From: Alloprevotella sp.
Lineage (GTDB): Bacteria > Bacteroidota > Bacteroidia > Bacteroidales > Bacteroidaceae
Length of the DNA: 6,055 nt
Direction of reading: 5' to 3'
NCBI GenBank assembly: GCA_015259235.1
Contig: JABZGM010000129.1
Coordinates: 1 to 6,055 of the forward strand
This document shows positions 5,491 to 6,055 of this stretch, in pieces. Numbering within the stretch: position 1 is the stretch's first letter; each line of letters begins with the position of its first letter. A program made the position numbers and the translations under genes. Below the pieces are notes generated by a model, which did not search any database, had not been told where the DNA came from, and worked only from the letters and a program-made list of their open reading frames with translations.

Positions 5491-5940
5491 ATGCATTTTC
5501 TGGAAATGTTGCAAGATCAAGAAACAGAAGAGGTAGAAAAGCAAATCGAAGAAGAGGTTACAAAAATCAAGAGAGGACGGAACGGACAGCAGAAGTATCG
5601 TGAGAAATTGTTGGAGCAATGCCCATTCTGCCCATTCACGATGGTTGCTGACGACCGCTTGCTCATAGCAAGCCATATCAAACCTTGGGCGATTGCGGAC
5701 GAAAAAGAGCGTAGCGACCCATACAACGGTTATATGCTCACACCCACCTACGACCGTCTGTTTGATAAAGGCTTCATTACTTTCACGGAAGATAGACACG
5801 TCCATATCTCCAATTTCCTATCTAATCGTACATGCAAGCTGTTGGGATTGGAGGACGACAAGTTTATCCAAATGCTGCCAATGGACAAGAAGCGGATAAA
5901 GTATCTTGAATTTCATAGAAAGTCTGTATTTAAAGATTAG
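5491..5940 (+). CDS. HNH endonuclease C-terminal domain, likely N-terminally truncated type II restriction enzyme
   Basis: The 149-residue open frame consists almost only of an HNH_2-type nuclease domain. A charged helix (about 8-42, with EEVEKQIEEEVTKIKRGR) leads into CPFC (44-47, possible metal-binding pair), LLIASHIKPW (57-66) with His62, DPYNG (76-80) with Asn79, TYDRLFDKGFI (86-96), and the family-typical end YLEFHRKSVF (138-147). Related enzymes that accompany C5-methyltransferases usually carry a substantial N-terminal recognition region, absent here, so this is probably the 3' part of the nuclease once paired with the methyltransferase remnant at 3679-4245. The frame is open upstream to 5368 but lacks an ATG and lies antisense to the preceding gene and its promoter. 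No forward promoter or Shine-Dalgarno was seen. The catalytic residues are intact, but expression and function are doubtful. Confidence 0.72.
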   Translation: MHFLEMLQDQETEEVEKQIEEEVTKIKRGRNGQQKYREKLLEQCPFCPFTMVADDRLLIASHIKPWAIADEKERSDPYNGYMLTPTYDRLFDKGFITFTEDRHVHISNFLSNRTCKLLGLEDDKFIQMLPMDKKRIKYLEFHRKSVFKD

Positions 5941-5976
5941 CAATATCAATCCATTACTATTATCGTTCTCCCCCCT

Positions 5977-6055
5977 ATGACAGAAGAAAACGCTTTTGAA
6001 TTTCAGATACACTACCATCTGAAGCAAGAAGACCTCCATCAAATGGATGCTAGGG
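5977..6055 (+). CDS. Start of an unidentified protein, cut by the window end
   Basis: An ATG at 5977, 36 bp after the second HNH gene, opens 26 codons with no stop before the window ends: MTEENAFEFQIHYHL, then KQEDLHQMDAR. The alternating polar and hydrophobic residues suggest an initial beta strand. The sequence does not match the missing part of TraG in any forward frame. I do not recognise the family, and the call rests only on the open frame and its gene-like composition and position. Confidence 0.4.
   Translation, partial: MTEENAFEFQIHYHLKQEDLHQMDAR

Noticed and set aside
5428..5805. Minus-strand open frame of 125 codons antisense to the second HNH gene
   Set aside because: The plus strand there encodes clear HNH motifs, and the minus-strand product has no recognisable feature apart from chance hydrophobic runs.

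Overview
The window looks like part of an integrative conjugative element of the CTnDOT type from a Bacteroidales bacterium; the genus cannot be fixed. The evidence is the ordered tra block (ParA-like TraA, a DUF3408 protein, an acidic TraD-like membrane protein, TraE/DUF4134, TraF/DUF4133, TraG N-terminus), the lack of Shine-Dalgarno sites, and two good Bacteroidetes-type promoters (TTTG ... TAnnTTTG).

Layout. Positions 1-186 are non-coding and hold 12 perfectly phased tandem octamers (33-128) ending 58 bp before the parA-like gene. From 187 to 2142 three overlapping genes follow (traA, a DUF3408 gene, a TraD-like gene). A 140-bp gap containing a long interrupted inverted repeat precedes traE and traF, which overlap by one base. 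A second, unusually long and structured gap (2918-3043) precedes traG. TraG stops after 191 residues, about a quarter of the usual length and well before its ATPase motifs, and the reading breaks off near 3608.

From about 3610 onward the content changes to a decayed restriction-modification region. It starts with a strong promoter and a C5-cytosine methyltransferase that has an internal in-frame amber codon and lacks its C-terminal half. Next come an apparently intact HNH endonuclease (4269-5045), a convergent minus-strand gene with its own promoter and one frameshift (5042-5417), and an N-terminally shortened second HNH endonuclease (5491-5940). A new open frame of unknown function starts at 5977 and runs off the window. 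No continuation of traG is seen.

How it fits together. The tra genes would build the mating apparatus, but with traG broken this copy should not conjugate by itself unless TraG is supplied elsewhere. The most interesting hypothesis is that the octamer array, the ParA-like ATPase and the ribbon-helix-helix-like DUF3408 protein form a partition-like unit resembling plasmid delta/omega systems. The cargo is best explained as nested: an HNH plus antisense-gene cassette sits between the 5' half of a methyltransferase and the 3' half of its likely partner nuclease, and all of it lies inside traG.
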